This document shows positions 35,859-44,246 of a DNA stretch of 64,000 bases, one piece after another (within the stretch, counting starts at the first letter, position 1; each line of letters opens with the position of its first letter). Both the position numbers and the translations under genes were made by a program. Source of the DNA: Psychrobacillus sp. FSL H8-0483 (GTDB taxonomy: Bacteria > Bacillota > Bacilli > Bacillales_A > Planococcaceae); assembly GCF_038637725.1 (NCBI RefSeq), contig NZ_CP152052.1:3603001-3667000 (forward strand), given 5' to 3'. The notes under the pieces were generated by a model. It was not told the origin of the DNA. It saw only the letters and a program-made list of their open reading frames with translations, and did no database searches.

Positions 35859-37052
35859 TCAAACCTGCATATTTTCCACAATTGTAGCGATTCCCATACC
35901 GCCGGCGATACACAAAGTGACTGCACCGTATTTCTTGCCAGTACGCTCTAACTCATGCACCAATTTCGTTAATAAAATCGCGCCTGTTGCACCGATCGGA
36001 TGACCCATTGCAATGGCTCCTCCATTTGGATTCACTTTACTGTAGTCCAATCCTAGCTCGTTCACACATGCAACCGCTTGTGAAGCGAATGCTTCGTTTA
36101 GTTCCACTACGTCTAAATCTGCAATTGTTAAATCCGTCTGCTTCAATGCTTTTAACATAGCATATACAGGGCCCATTCCCATTAGTTCTGGTGAACAGCC
36201 TACAGAAGCTTGTGCAATTACGCGGGCTTTAGGTTTAAACCCACGCTTTAATGCTTCTTCTTCGGACATCACTAACAATGCAGCTGCTCCGTCATTACGA
36301 CCACTCGCATTCCCAGCAGTTACGGTACCACCTTCTTTAAACACAGGTTTCAACGCTGCTAGCTTCTCCAAAGTCGTTTCGCGCGGATGCTCATCGACTT
36401 TAAACTCCACAATACCTTTACGCGTTTTCACTGGATAAGGAGCGATTTCCTTTTCGAAATACCCTTTTTCAATAGCAATTTTCGTTTTTTCCTGACTACT
36501 TAATGCAAATTCATCCTGTGCTTCACGCGAAATACCATACTTCACTGCCACATTTTCTGCAGTGATTCCCATATTTAACTCACCATATATTTCACGTGGC
36601 TGCGAACCTGGTTGACTAGCTGTATTCGGGTCTTTCAATGAAACATCGCCAGATTTCGTACCGAAACGTACACTATTTACATAGTAAGGTGCAGTACTCA
36701 TCGACTCCGCTCCACCTGCAATAATAATGTCACTTAATCCAGTCTGAATTTGTTGCGTAGCTGAATTCACTGCTTGCACACCAGATCCACATTGACGATG
36801 AATCGTATAACCTGGTACTTCCACTGGAATTCCTGCGCGAAGCATCGCAACTCTTGCTACGTTCGATGCATCCGCACTTTGTTTTGCTTGACCTAAAATA
36901 ACCTCTTCTACTAAACCTTTATCCAACTCTGTACGACGCAACAATTCCGAAATCACGTGAGCTCCAAGGAAATCCACTGTTTCATTTCCAATACTGCCCC
37001 CAAGTTTCCCAATTGCTGTACGCACTGCATCTACGATTACTACATTTTTCAA
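35859..37052 (-). CDS. pcaF: Thiolase, probable 3-oxoadipyl-CoA thiolase
   Basis: The 397-residue thiolase has the acylated Cys in HRQCGSGVQAV (about residue 91) and the C-terminal NPNGGAIAMGHPIGATGA and CIAGGMG. TTG at 37052 lies 8 nt after AGGAG. The operon with 3-oxoacid CoA-transferase subunits and catB/lactonase remnants points to 3-oxoadipyl-CoA cleavage to succinyl-CoA and acetyl-CoA. Acetyl-CoA acetyltransferase (also usable for the PHA route) is the alternative. Confidence 0.82.
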   Translation of the reverse strand: MKNVVIVDAVRTAIGKLGGSIGNETVDFLGAHVISELLRRTELDKGLVEEVILGQAKQSADASNVARVAMLRAGIPVEVPGYTIHRQCGSGVQAVNSATQQIQTGLSDIIIAGGAESMSTAPYYVNSVRFGTKSGDVSLKDPNTASQPGSQPREIYGELNMGITAENVAVKYGISREAQDEFALSSQEKTKIAIEKGYFEKEIAPYPVKTRKGIVEFKVDEHPRETTLEKLAALKPVFKEGGTVTAGNASGRNDGAAALLVMSEEEALKRGFKPKARVIAQASVGCSPELMGMGPVYAMLKALKQTDLTIADLDVVELNEAFASQAVACVNELGLDYSKVNPNGGAIAMGHPIGATGAILLTKLVHELERTGKKYGAVTLCIAGGMGIATIVENMQV

Positions 37053-37056
37053 CTCG

Positions 37057-37296
37057 TCATCTCCTAGCGTAATGCTTCACTTTTTCACGGTCGATTTCCA
37101 TCCCAAAGCCTGGTCCATCCGGAATTACTACTCCAAAGTTTTTATACTTCATGAATAACGTCTTTGAACAATAAAGAACCGAAAATTTCCGTACCGAATT
37201 TCATTTCTGGAATCGTTTCATATAACTGCGCACAAATCGCCGTACCTAAACTAGACTCGATCATCGTTCCACCGTACAAACCGATACCAGCCACAA
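37057..37296 (-). pseudogene. catB: C-terminal scar of a muconate/chloromuconate cycloisomerase
   Basis: From about 37296 the minus strand reads VAGIGLYGGTMIESSLGTAI, CAQLYETIPEMKFGTEIFGS and LLFKDVIHEV-stop, and in the next frame YKNFGVVIPDGPGFGMEIDR and EKVKHYARR-stop. This is the end of a CatB-type cycloisomerase (catechol branch) with one frameshift and no N-terminal two thirds. Its stop codon overlaps the ribosome site of the thiolase gene, so the original operon joint is preserved. Confidence 0.8.
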
Positions 37297-37303
37297 CCCC
37301 TCT

Positions 37304-37942
37304 TTATTCGGTGAAATCAGCTTCCGTTTTCGCGCGTACTTCCTCTATCGTTGCACCTGGCATTAATTCCACCAGCTTCAATTGTTTATTTACCACTTCA
37401 AATACGGCTAACTCCGTGAAAATCATATCCACACTTCGAGTTGAGGTAATTGGATATGTGCACTCTTTCAAAATCTTACTACTGCCATCTTTTGACGTAT
37501 GGCTCATCGTTACAAACACTTTTTTCGCACCAACTAATAAATCCATTGCACCGCCGACACCCATAATATTCTTACCAGGAACAGCCCAGTTCGCAATCAC
37601 ACCTGACTGCTCTACTTGAAGCGCACCAAGAATAGCAAAGTCTACATGTCCACCCCGAATCATCGCAAATGAATCGGAACTGTTAAAATAAGAGGCCCCT
37701 ATTGCTTCCCCAACTGGTAGTTTACCTGCGTTCACAAGGTTCGGATCGATATCCGCTTCTTCCACATCCGTTACACCAAGCAATCCATTTTCCGTATGTA
37801 AGTAAATATCCGCTGCATCCATGTACTCCGCAACCAAAGTTGGAATACCTATTCCTAGGTTTACAATGCAAGGTCCTTCTAGCTCCTGAGCAACTCGCTT
37901 CGCAATAACATGCTGCATATCTGCTTTATTTAAAGTAGTCAT
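37304..37942 (-). CDS. pcaJ: 3-oxoacid CoA-transferase subunit B
   Basis: The 212-residue subunit carries the catalytic Glu motif LHTENGLLGV and the family segments VNLGIGIPTLVAEYM and GGAMDLLVGAKKV. With subunit A it moves CoA from succinyl-CoA to 3-oxoadipate or acetoacetate. It overlaps subunit A by 4 nt. Surrounding remnants favour 3-oxoadipate; the acetoacetate enzyme ScoB is the alternative. Confidence 0.87.
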   Translation of the reverse strand: MTTLNKADMQHVIAKRVAQELEGPCIVNLGIGIPTLVAEYMDAADIYLHTENGLLGVTDVEEADIDPNLVNAGKLPVGEAIGASYFNSSDSFAMIRGGHVDFAILGALQVEQSGVIANWAVPGKNIMGVGGAMDLLVGAKKVFVTMSHTSKDGSSKILKECTYPITSTRSVDMIFTELAVFEVVNKQLKLVELMPGATIEEVRAKTEADFTE

Positions 37943-38625
37943 TTATTCACAACTCCTTCCTTCGTCAACACTTGTTGCGCCTCGATGATTACATCCACAT
38001 ATAAAAACGGTGTTACGATTTCTTCCGGATTTAACTCACCAGGTTGAACAATTTCATCCACTTCCACAATTACTTTTTTCGCAGCAGTTGCCATGAGTGG
38101 ATTGAAGTTACGTGCTGTTTTGTAATAAACGAGATTACCTAAAGTATCTGCTTTATGTGCACGAATCAATGCCACATCTGCACGAATCGCCTTTTCGAAT
38201 ATATACTTCACTCCATCGATTTCGCGTTCTTCTTTCCCTTTTGCAAGATCAGTTCCAACAGCAGTGGTCGTATAATAGCCACCTAAACCTGCTCCACCAG
38301 CACGTAACGATTCCGCCAATGTACCTTGAGGAAGCAACTCTAACTCGATTTCCCCTTTTTGATACTTGTCACCCACATCACGATTACTCGTAAAGTAAGA
38401 ACCGATTCCTTTTTTAATCTTGTTTTGATTTAGCAAAATGCCTAGACCCTTCCCTGATTCTCCAAGGTTATTGCTGACAATCGTTAAATCCTTTACATCT
38501 TTTTCCGTTAATCCTTCAATCAATGAAAGCGGTGCTCCTATTAGCCCGAAGCCCCCTACTAACACCATATTTCCACTTTCTACACAGGATAGAGCATCCT
38601 GAATACTGTTTGTAATTTTAGACAT
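37939..38625 (-). CDS. pcaI: 3-oxoacid CoA-transferase subunit A
   Basis: A 228-residue subunit with GGFGLIGAPLSLIEGL, the glycine-rich LRAGGAGLGGYYTTTAVGTD and KAIRADVALIRAHKAD. It follows the decarboxylase scar, whose stop overlaps its AAGGAGAG site, and is translationally coupled to subunit B. Confidence 0.87.
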   Translation of the reverse strand: MSKITNSIQDALSCVESGNMVLVGGFGLIGAPLSLIEGLTEKDVKDLTIVSNNLGESGKGLGILLNQNKIKKGIGSYFTSNRDVGDKYQKGEIELELLPQGTLAESLRAGGAGLGGYYTTTAVGTDLAKGKEEREIDGVKYIFEKAIRADVALIRAHKADTLGNLVYYKTARNFNPLMATAAKKVIVEVDEIVQPGELNPEEIVTPFLYVDVIIEAQQVLTKEGVVNK

Positions 38626-38637
38626 ATATGTCTCTCC

Positions 38638-38812
38638 TTATTTATTCGCTAGTTTTAATGAATCGCTAATTTCAAACCAAGAAGGAATTCCTGCAGTTAA
38701 TATACAGATGTAGCCAACATCCGCTAAATCAGCCTCAGTAGCACCAACTGCTCTTGCTTTTTCAATCCAAGAAACCGCATCTGCTCCACGCAATTGAATA
38801 ATGTTATTCCCA
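38638..38812 (-). pseudogene. C-terminal scar of a carboxymuconolactone decarboxylase
   Basis: IQLRGADAVSWIEKARAVGA, TEADLADVGYICILTAGIPS and WFEISDSLKLANK-stop read in one frame to 38638. This matches the end of an AhpD/carboxymuconolactone decarboxylase-type protein, which acts just before the lactonase in the protocatechuate branch. It is joined directly to the lactonase N terminus by a deletion. Confidence 0.6.
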
Positions 38813-38927
38813 ACATGTTTTTATGAGTACCAGTCAACCCATGAATCGCAATGACCGGACCTTTTTCTCCATGATAATCTGCTACTTGAATATCATTTCC
38901 GTTCACATTTACTTGATAAAAATCCAT
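38813..38927 (-). pseudogene. pcaD: N-terminal fragment of an enol-lactonase-like hydrolase
   Basis: From ATG at 38927 (GGGGTG upstream) the product reads MDFYQVNVNGNDIQVADYHG and VIAIHGLTGTHKNM, the start of an alpha/beta hydrolase with the oxyanion HG motif. Similarity stops after about 38 residues, where the decarboxylase scar begins; the frame runs on to 38724 as nonsense. The nucleophile Ser and His are absent. Enol-lactonase identity is inferred from context. Confidence 0.6.
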
Positions 38928-38971
38928 TCTTTCACCCCTTAAATATGTACACATTACGTACAGAATTACAT

Positions 38972-38982
38972 TATACGTACAT
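38972..38982. promoter_or_regulatory. TATACGTACAT operator candidate, operon side
   Basis: TATACGTACAT occurs here and at 39229-39239, once upstream of each divergent unit. A related GTACACATTACGTAC dyad lies at 38947-38961. These are candidate IclR-family binding sites. Confidence 0.5.
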
Positions 38983-39148
38983 CATTTATTTCTATCATAC
39001 CAAAATAATCGAAAAAGTCTAATAAAAAAAGCCGTCAAGATTTCCTCGACAGCTATAGAATTGAAAACTTATTCAGTTCGCATTACGAAGTTCAAATCAG
39101 TTCTTTTCTCATCCCTGTATTGCATTCATCATTCTGATAAAATCAGAA

Positions 39149-39163
39149 ATGTAAACGCATTCA
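39149..39163. promoter_or_regulatory. Candidate cre (CcpA) site
   Basis: ATGTAAACGCATTCA fits the cre consensus WTGNAANCGNWWNCW at every position. It lies between the pca remnants and the IclR gene, suggesting carbon catabolite repression of the aromatic route. Confidence 0.55.
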
Positions 39164-39228
39164 TTTGTATATAAAAAAATTAAAACTTATGATCATGAAC
39201 TTGCAAATCTAACTTTTTAAACGTACGA

Positions 39229-39239
39229 TATACGTACAT
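39229..39239. promoter_or_regulatory. TATACGTACAT operator candidate, regulator side
   Basis: Second exact copy of TATACGTACAT, 48 bp before the IclR start, next to ACGTACGAT (39221). Consistent with autoregulation. Confidence 0.5.
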
Positions 39240-39286
39240 TATTATTTTATTTGTACAACTTCATCTTGCCATAGGGGGTTATTTCT

Positions 39287-40093
39287 TTGTCAACAGAAAA
39301 AATAGACAATTTCAAAGAATCAGGAGACTATATTCAATCCTTGGATCGCGGACTACAGGTGATTCAAGCTTTCTCTCAAAACAACCAGCTACTAACCGTT
39401 AGTCATGTATCTCAAATCACGGGGCTTAGCAGACCAACTGCCCGTAGAATTTTACTTACACTGGAGCACTTAGGCTTTGCCGAATCAACAAATGGCGTAT
39501 TTTCCTTAACAGCTCGAACGCTCTCTCTTGGCTACGCCTATCTATCCTCCAATAATACGTGGAGCATCGCCCAAACGTTCATGCGTGATTTTGTCAATAA
39601 AACCGGTGAATCCTGCTCTATTTCGATTTTAGACGGCACGGATATTATTTATGTAGCACGCGTTTCCACCAAACGAATTATGTCCATCAATTTAGATGTT
39701 GGATCACGTTTACCAGCTTACGCAACATCTATGGGCCATGTACTACTAGCAAACCTGTCAAAAGACAAGTTAGAAGCTTACTTCCATACTACTCAGTTGG
39801 AAAGATTTACAGACAAAACAATTATTGATAAAAACCAATTAATCAATATATTAGAGGTTGTTCGCCAAAAACAATGGGGTGGCGTCGATCAACAGCTAGA
39901 GGAAGGGTTACGCTCCATCGCCGTTCCACTTCGAAATGCAAGCGGAAAAGTATTTGCAGCCATCAACTGCTCCGCCCATGCAGGAAGAATCACCAAAGAA
40001 GCACTACGGGAAGAATTATTACCTCTTCTACAAGAAACAGCTGAAAAAATCAGCGAAGCTATGGCCATAACAAATAATTCAAGATACGTGTGA
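39287..40093 (+). CDS. IclR-family regulator (PcaR/PcaU type)
   Basis: The 268-residue product has an N-terminal winged helix (SLDRGLQVIQAFSQNNQLLT, SRPTARRILLTLEHLGFAE) and the IclR effector domain (RLPAYATSMGHVLLANL, GLRSIAVPLRNASGKVFAAI). IclR proteins of this branch regulate beta-ketoadipate genes. TTG at 39287 follows GGGGG with 8-nt spacing. It is divergent from the pca cluster, and the shared operator-like repeats support local control. Confidence 0.88.
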   Translation: MSTEKIDNFKESGDYIQSLDRGLQVIQAFSQNNQLLTVSHVSQITGLSRPTARRILLTLEHLGFAESTNGVFSLTARTLSLGYAYLSSNNTWSIAQTFMRDFVNKTGESCSISILDGTDIIYVARVSTKRIMSINLDVGSRLPAYATSMGHVLLANLSKDKLEAYFHTTQLERFTDKTIIDKNQLINILEVVRQKQWGGVDQQLEEGLRSIAVPLRNASGKVFAAINCSAHAGRITKEALREELLPLLQETAEKISEAMAITNNSRYV

Positions 40094-40100
40094 TCGAATA

Positions 40101-40143
40101 AAAAAACCAGGCTTGAAGCAATTTATCACTGCTTTTAGCCTGG
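40101..40143 (-). terminator. Terminator of the 3D-domain gene transcript
   Basis: CCAGGCT (40107-40113) pairs with AGCCTGG (40137-40143); the T run follows on the minus strand, so it would end transcripts of the gene at 40449 after passing through the 21-bp array. Confidence 0.65.
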
Positions 40144-40180
40144 ATGTATTGGGTTATTAATTTGAAATAAATGGCTGAAC

Positions 40181-40403
40181 GAGACCAATTTGTTAGGGAC
40201 AGCAACCAGTTTCTATTAATCCGAGACCAAATGACTCTTAAACGCAACCATCTCCCTCGTAACCAAGACCAAATCGAATTATCCAATTAATATCGGCTCA
40301 TGTGAGACCATGTACTACTCGAACAAGTGGACGTTTTTACAATTAATGGTACTTCGAGACCGTTTGTCCGCAAAGCAAGACCAATCCCTGTTAATCCGAG
40401 ACC
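40181..40403. repeat. 21-bp-period array, GAGACCAA phrase, second copy
   Basis: GAGACC-type hexamers lie at 40181, 40202, 40223, 40244 and 40265, all 21 bp apart; then at 40304, and again at exact 21-bp steps 40356, 40377 and 40398. The phrase is the same as at 35310. It fills the gap between the convergent IclR and 3D-domain genes and would be inside the 3' untranslated region of the latter. Confidence 0.85.
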
Positions 40404-40448
40404 AATTAAATGAAAAGAGCCTATGCAATTATGCACAGACTCTCTCAC

Positions 40449-41240
40449 CTAATTCAGCACTCTAATGATTACCTTTTTAACTCCCCATTCCATCGCACTC
40501 TCATGTGATGGAATGAATACATCGATTTTATTGCCTTTAATTGCTCCTCCTGTATCACCAGCAATTGCCTCTCCGTATCCTTCCACCCAAACCTTTGAAC
40601 CAAGTGGAATAATATTTGGATCGACTGCAATTACTTTCTGATCTGGATTAGCGCGCAAATCAATGCCGTATGCTGTTGTCCCTGAACATCCTGCACAGTA
40701 CGCTGTATAAGCCGTAGCCGTAACGAGCATCTCTGTTGAATCTTCGGTAGCTGGAGGGGCCTGACTTGAATCTTCTACAGAATCATCTGCAGGTGGAGGT
40801 GGCTGGATTGGTGAGGTTGTAGCTACCACCTTGTCTGAATCAAACTCCCTGAGCGGGATATCCTCTCCTCCCTCACCACTCACCACTAATTCTTCACCTG
40901 GATGAATGAGACTACCCGTAAGATCATTCCAACTCATAAGCGTTTCTAGTGGTACATTGTGCTCGAGTGCAATCCGATACAGATTATCTCCTTCAACCAC
41001 CGTATACACTGTGGGCTCTCGCATAAACTCCAAAGCCTTCCTTAATTCAAAAGCGGTCAGGAAGTGTATATCAATTTCCCCAGAGCTATCTAAAATAGAT
41101 TCTAAATAGTTTTCTGCAGTAGATGTAAAAGCTACATCTTCAGCAATTGTGGCGGCAGGTAAAATTTCAGCGGCATACGTTACTGAATTCGTTGAAAATG
41201 CTAAAAGGGCAATGACCAATAAAGTCTTAATTTTCAACAT
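40449..41240 (-). CDS. Secreted LysM and 3D-domain cell-wall protein
   Basis: From ATG at 41240 (AAAGGAGG, 8 nt) the 263-residue product has a signal peptide (MLKIKTLLVIALLAFSTNS), a LysM domain (YTVVEGDNLYRIALEHNVPL, about residues 95-140), a Pro/Asp-rich linker, and a C-terminal 3D domain (TATAYTAYC, VIAVDPNIIPLGSKVWVEGY, GDTGGAIKG, IDVFIPS) with the three catalytic-type Asp residues of MltA/YocH-like lytic enzymes. Likely peptidoglycan hydrolase or stationary-phase survival protein. Seventeen in-frame codons upstream lack a ribosome site. Confidence 0.9.
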   Translation of the reverse strand: MLKIKTLLVIALLAFSTNSVTYAAEILPAATIAEDVAFTSTAENYLESILDSSGEIDIHFLTAFELRKALEFMREPTVYTVVEGDNLYRIALEHNVPLETLMSWNDLTGSLIHPGEELVVSGEGGEDIPLREFDSDKVVATTSPIQPPPPADDSVEDSSQAPPATEDSTEMLVTATAYTAYCAGCSGTTAYGIDLRANPDQKVIAVDPNIIPLGSKVWVEGYGEAIAGDTGGAIKGNKIDVFIPSHESAMEWGVKKVIIRVLN

Positions 41241-41407
41241 AAGGTTCCTCCTTTGCAAGTAATCTGTAAAATTCTCTCCAGTAATGCCCAAAAACTTTGA
41301 AAAACAAACATTCTAATAAAACAAAAAGAAGCCACCCTCTAAAACAAGTAAAATCTGTTTTAGAAAATGACCTCTCTATTTTAGTTTTCGAGATATGTAG
41401 AAGGGCA

Positions 41408-41451
41408 AAAAAATCCAGGTTAGAAACCACTTTCCCTGTTTCTAACCTGGA
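41408..41451 (-). terminator. Terminator of the small gene at 41463
   Basis: TCCAGGTTAGAAAC and GTTTCTAACCTGGA form a perfect 14-bp stem, followed on the minus strand by TTTTTTT. Confidence 0.9.
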
Positions 41452-41462
41452 TATACTATTTT

Positions 41463-41783
41463 TTATTTCCAATTCAAAGAATCTAAAAGGAACTGAAAGT
41501 TTGTCAAAAATGTACCCTTTCCTTCCTCTGTATGCAGTAGCTTAAAGTTAACGTCACTCATGAAATCCAAAACAGCCGGATCGTGATCCCAATTATTTTC
41601 GTATTGGTTTTTCAATTCCATATACCAATCATACTGATAGAGTTTACGCATATGACGTACTGCTCTGCGACTACGCTCTGAGGTCATTTCTTCTTTTTCT
41701 TCACCAAAAATCAAAAGTGATGCAAGACCTTTTAATAGTCCATTCACATAATGAAGAAATGTCGTGGATATTCTCGCTAACAT
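41463..41783 (-). CDS. Conserved-looking small protein of unknown function
   Basis: ATG at 41783 has AAGGAGG at 8 nt and a perfect terminator follows the stop, so this 106-residue frame is very probably real. It has an N-terminal amphipathic/hydrophobic helix (FLHYVNGLLKGLASLLIF), a charged centre and an aromatic C-terminal half (QYDWYMELKNQYENNWDHDP). I recognise no family. Confidence 0.7.
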   Translation of the reverse strand: MLARISTTFLHYVNGLLKGLASLLIFGEEKEEMTSERSRRAVRHMRKLYQYDWYMELKNQYENNWDHDPAVLDFMSDVNFKLLHTEEGKGTFLTNFQFLLDSLNWK

Positions 41784-41945
41784 ACACCTTCCTCCTTGTA
41801 ACATTTCCTACAGTATACGAGGCAAATAATAAAAAGGATTCCTATTTTTATAATTTTCAGAAATAAAATAAACTTAAGTAATGGATAAAATTTGCCGAAT
41901 ACGATTTATCGTTGGTTGAAATCCTCAAGGACTTTTAGGTCCTGT

Positions 41946-42569
41946 TTATCTCTGGCTTTTTATCGTCTCCACGAAATGCTTCAGCACTCTAGCGGTCAAA
42001 CCCCAGATAGTGTAATCTTCGTAATCATAAAACCACTCTTCTATTGCACGTGGTCTCCATTGGTATTTGTCACCGTTGACGATTTTGTCGTAGGGGAAAT
42101 CCATAGGGGGCATTGGTTGGACAGAGATTGTGTGCATATAGGGCTCATAGTTTAGTAGCCAGCTGATCGGGATGGTGAATACTTCTTCGACCTCTTGCTT
42201 GTTGAAATTTTGGATTTGATGGTGGTCGATCGTTGCTACAAATGGATAGACCACAAAGCTTGGCGAGGAAATGTAAGCACTCATTTGGCCAAGGACATGA
42301 ATGCTTAATAGATCTACCCCTAATTCTTCATGCGTTTCTCGTATAGCCGCCTCCATTGGTGATGCATCAGTGGGATCTATTCGGCCACCTGGAAAACTGA
42401 TGTCCCCTGGTTGTTTTCTCATCGTTAATGAACGCACCTCGAATAGAACATGCCATTCTCCATCCACTTCCACAAGCGGAATCAATACAGCGCAACGCAG
42501 CGCTGTGTCCTCCCCTATAAAAAGTGGTTGCCTATGATGTAACTCATTCTTCAGCTTATCCAAAAACAT
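41946..42569 (-). CDS. Nudix hydrolase, CoA pyrophosphatase type
   Basis: A 207-residue Nudix protein with the box GGRIDPTDASPMEAAIRETH then EELGV (about residues 60-84) and LTMRKQPGDISFPGG before it, the sequence typical of CoA diphosphatases (NudL/YeaB). These cleave CoA and acyl-CoA into phosphopantetheine and 3',5'-ADP. Single gene with GGGGG site. Confidence 0.87.
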   Translation of the reverse strand: MFLDKLKNELHHRQPLFIGEDTALRCAVLIPLVEVDGEWHVLFEVRSLTMRKQPGDISFPGGRIDPTDASPMEAAIRETHEELGVDLLSIHVLGQMSAYISSPSFVVYPFVATIDHHQIQNFNKQEVEEVFTIPISWLLNYEPYMHTISVQPMPPMDFPYDKIVNGDKYQWRPRAIEEWFYDYEDYTIWGLTARVLKHFVETIKSQR

Positions 42570-42866
42570 GAAATTTCCCCCGTTGCTAATTTTCTCTACT
42601 ACTATCGTAACATTAATGTGGCTACGGTTGAAATGAAGTGGTGTAGTGGTCGCTTCTTCCAGGTGTTGCTTCTTTTACTTGAAACAAACATGATAATCAC
42701 AATATTCACGTTTGTTCGAACTAACTGGAATGTTTCTTACACAGGGAAAGATTATTTCTTCTGTATCCAACCTCTTACAATACAATGCCTTTAATAATGA
42801 ACATAATTCTCCATTATTAATTGTAGTATTATAAAGAGAAAGCGCCTGAGATGGAGGGAGAGCAAA

Positions 42867-43451
42867 ATGAAAAGTATATTGTTTAAGTATATGTCTAAAT
42901 TCACTTCGCTTACCGAAGAACAACAACAGGCAATCGCTAATGAAATAAAGATCGAGGAATTTAAAAAAGGAACAATCCTTCTTAGACAAGGAGACGTTCC
43001 CACTAAATGTTATTTTGTGCTAAAGGGGTGCATAAGGCAATATTCGGTAGATGAAAAAGGAAAGGAAGTAACGTCCAATTTTTACACAGAAGAACAGGCA
43101 GTTGCGGTTTTCAATAATCATAAACTAGATAAATCATCCGAATACACTTTTGCGTGTTTGGAAGACTCTGTATTGGTTGTAGGCGATTTAGCTATTGAAC
43201 AGAACATGTATAACAAATATACGCAATTAGAAATAATGACACGAAAGATGATAGAGGAAAGCTTTGGTAAAGTACAAGAAGAATTTGCTACATTTATCGC
43301 CTCTACCCCTGAAGAACGTTTTAAGACGCTATTACTGAAACGACCTCAACTAATAGATCGTGTACCGCAACATCAATTGGCAAGCTATCTCGGAATTACT
43401 CCAGAGTCATTAAGCAGAATAAAGAAACGTGTAGATATAGATAGGAGGTGA
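42867..43451 (+). CDS. Crp/Fnr-family transcriptional regulator
   Basis: The 194-residue protein has a cyclic-nucleotide-binding-like domain (LTEEQQQAIANEIKIEEFKK, GTILLRQGDVPTKCYFVLKG) and a C-terminal helix-turn-helix (HQLASYLGITPESLSRIKKR). The usual phosphate-binding RxS signature of true CRP is missing, so the ligand is unknown. GGAGGGAG precedes the ATG. It ends 7 nt from the stop of the convergent DUF4386 gene; the 297-nt gap upstream shows no clear gene. Confidence 0.85.
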   Translation: MKSILFKYMSKFTSLTEEQQQAIANEIKIEEFKKGTILLRQGDVPTKCYFVLKGCIRQYSVDEKGKEVTSNFYTEEQAVAVFNNHKLDKSSEYTFACLEDSVLVVGDLAIEQNMYNKYTQLEIMTRKMIEESFGKVQEEFATFIASTPEERFKTLLLKRPQLIDRVPQHQLASYLGITPESLSRIKKRVDIDRR

Positions 43452-43458
43452 GCGGAAG

Positions 43459-44103
43459 TCACGACTTAATCGTGACTCTTCCTCCTTTGAATAGCAGCCA
43501 TAATCCAAAGCCTAATTCTCCTGCAATCATCGGTATATTAAAAATAAGTTCAATTGTTGTAATGATATGTTGTTCGATAAGTAATGTTTTGCCTAGGTGA
43601 ATACCAATATAGCCTATTGCAGCAAGTACTAACAAGATAGAAATAATTTTAGGGATACTATTTGATTGGAAGGCAATCCACCCCACAACTAGTAGATGCA
43701 CACCAAAAACAATTAATCCAATAGACCAAATCATTTCAAATGCTTCCAAGTATAACGCTATATTTACTTGAAGCTGATCAATTTTCAATAATGATAAATA
43801 GTCTGTATTATTTAAGAGCAGTAGCACAAAGACCTTGTTTAAAATGGCTATTCCCAATATAGCTGCATAAGTAAGACGAAGCCATGAAGCAAGCAATGCT
43901 AACTCCTGATTAACCGGCTTTAGGAAGATATAAAATGACCAGGCGACAATTACGTCAAGGATTAAGATAACAACCCAACCAATTATTTCAGCTTTGAACA
44001 GCATAATGGATGATGCGATATTATGATAGGTTGTGCTTATATCGCCAGATACGACAAGGCTACCATGGACATAACCATAAGAAAAGCCTGCAGCTAGGGC
44101 CAT
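43459..44103 (-). CDS. DUF4386 family membrane protein
   Basis: A six-helix membrane protein (MALAAGFSYGYVHGSLVVSG, LRLTYAAILGIAILNKVFVL, GVHLLVVGWIAF) of the DUF4386 family, function unknown. The first ATG is 44103, but the frame upstream encodes SSQKNLTNLRKAAITSGISL and II, which looks like the true family N terminus, preceded by AGGGGGG and ATT at 44175. Either an ATT start is used or the original ATG was mutated. It is convergent with the Crp-like gene. Confidence 0.8.
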   Translation of the reverse strand: MALAAGFSYGYVHGSLVVSGDISTTYHNIASSIMLFKAEIIGWVVILILDVIVAWSFYIFLKPVNQELALLASWLRLTYAAILGIAILNKVFVLLLLNNTDYLSLLKIDQLQVNIALYLEAFEMIWSIGLIVFGVHLLVVGWIAFQSNSIPKIISILLVLAAIGYIGIHLGKTLLIEQHIITTIELIFNIPMIAGELGFGLWLLFKGGRVTIKS

Positions 44104-44232
44104 AATAATAAGCGATATACCGGAAGTAATAGCAGCTTTTCTTAAATTTGTTAAGTTCTTTTGTGAGCTAATAATAAAATCCCCCCTATTCTTGTATTAA
44201 TTTTATTGTAATAGGACAGTTAAGATGATTCA

Positions 44233-44246
44233 TTGACTTAAATCAA
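44233..44246. promoter_or_regulatory. FNR/CRP-like dyad upstream of the DUF4386 gene
   Basis: TTGACTTAAATCAA has TTGA/TCAA half-sites six bases apart, the Crp/Fnr family pattern. It lies about 60 bp upstream of the DUF4386 frame, whose neighbour encodes a Crp-like protein. The rest of 44247-44400 holds no clear gene. Confidence 0.3.

Noticed and set aside
42675-42989. 104-codon cysteine-containing minus-strand ORF upstream of the Crp-like gene
   Set aside because: Its N-terminal third is antisense to the Crp-like gene and it has no ribosome site; the downstream part matches nothing I know.
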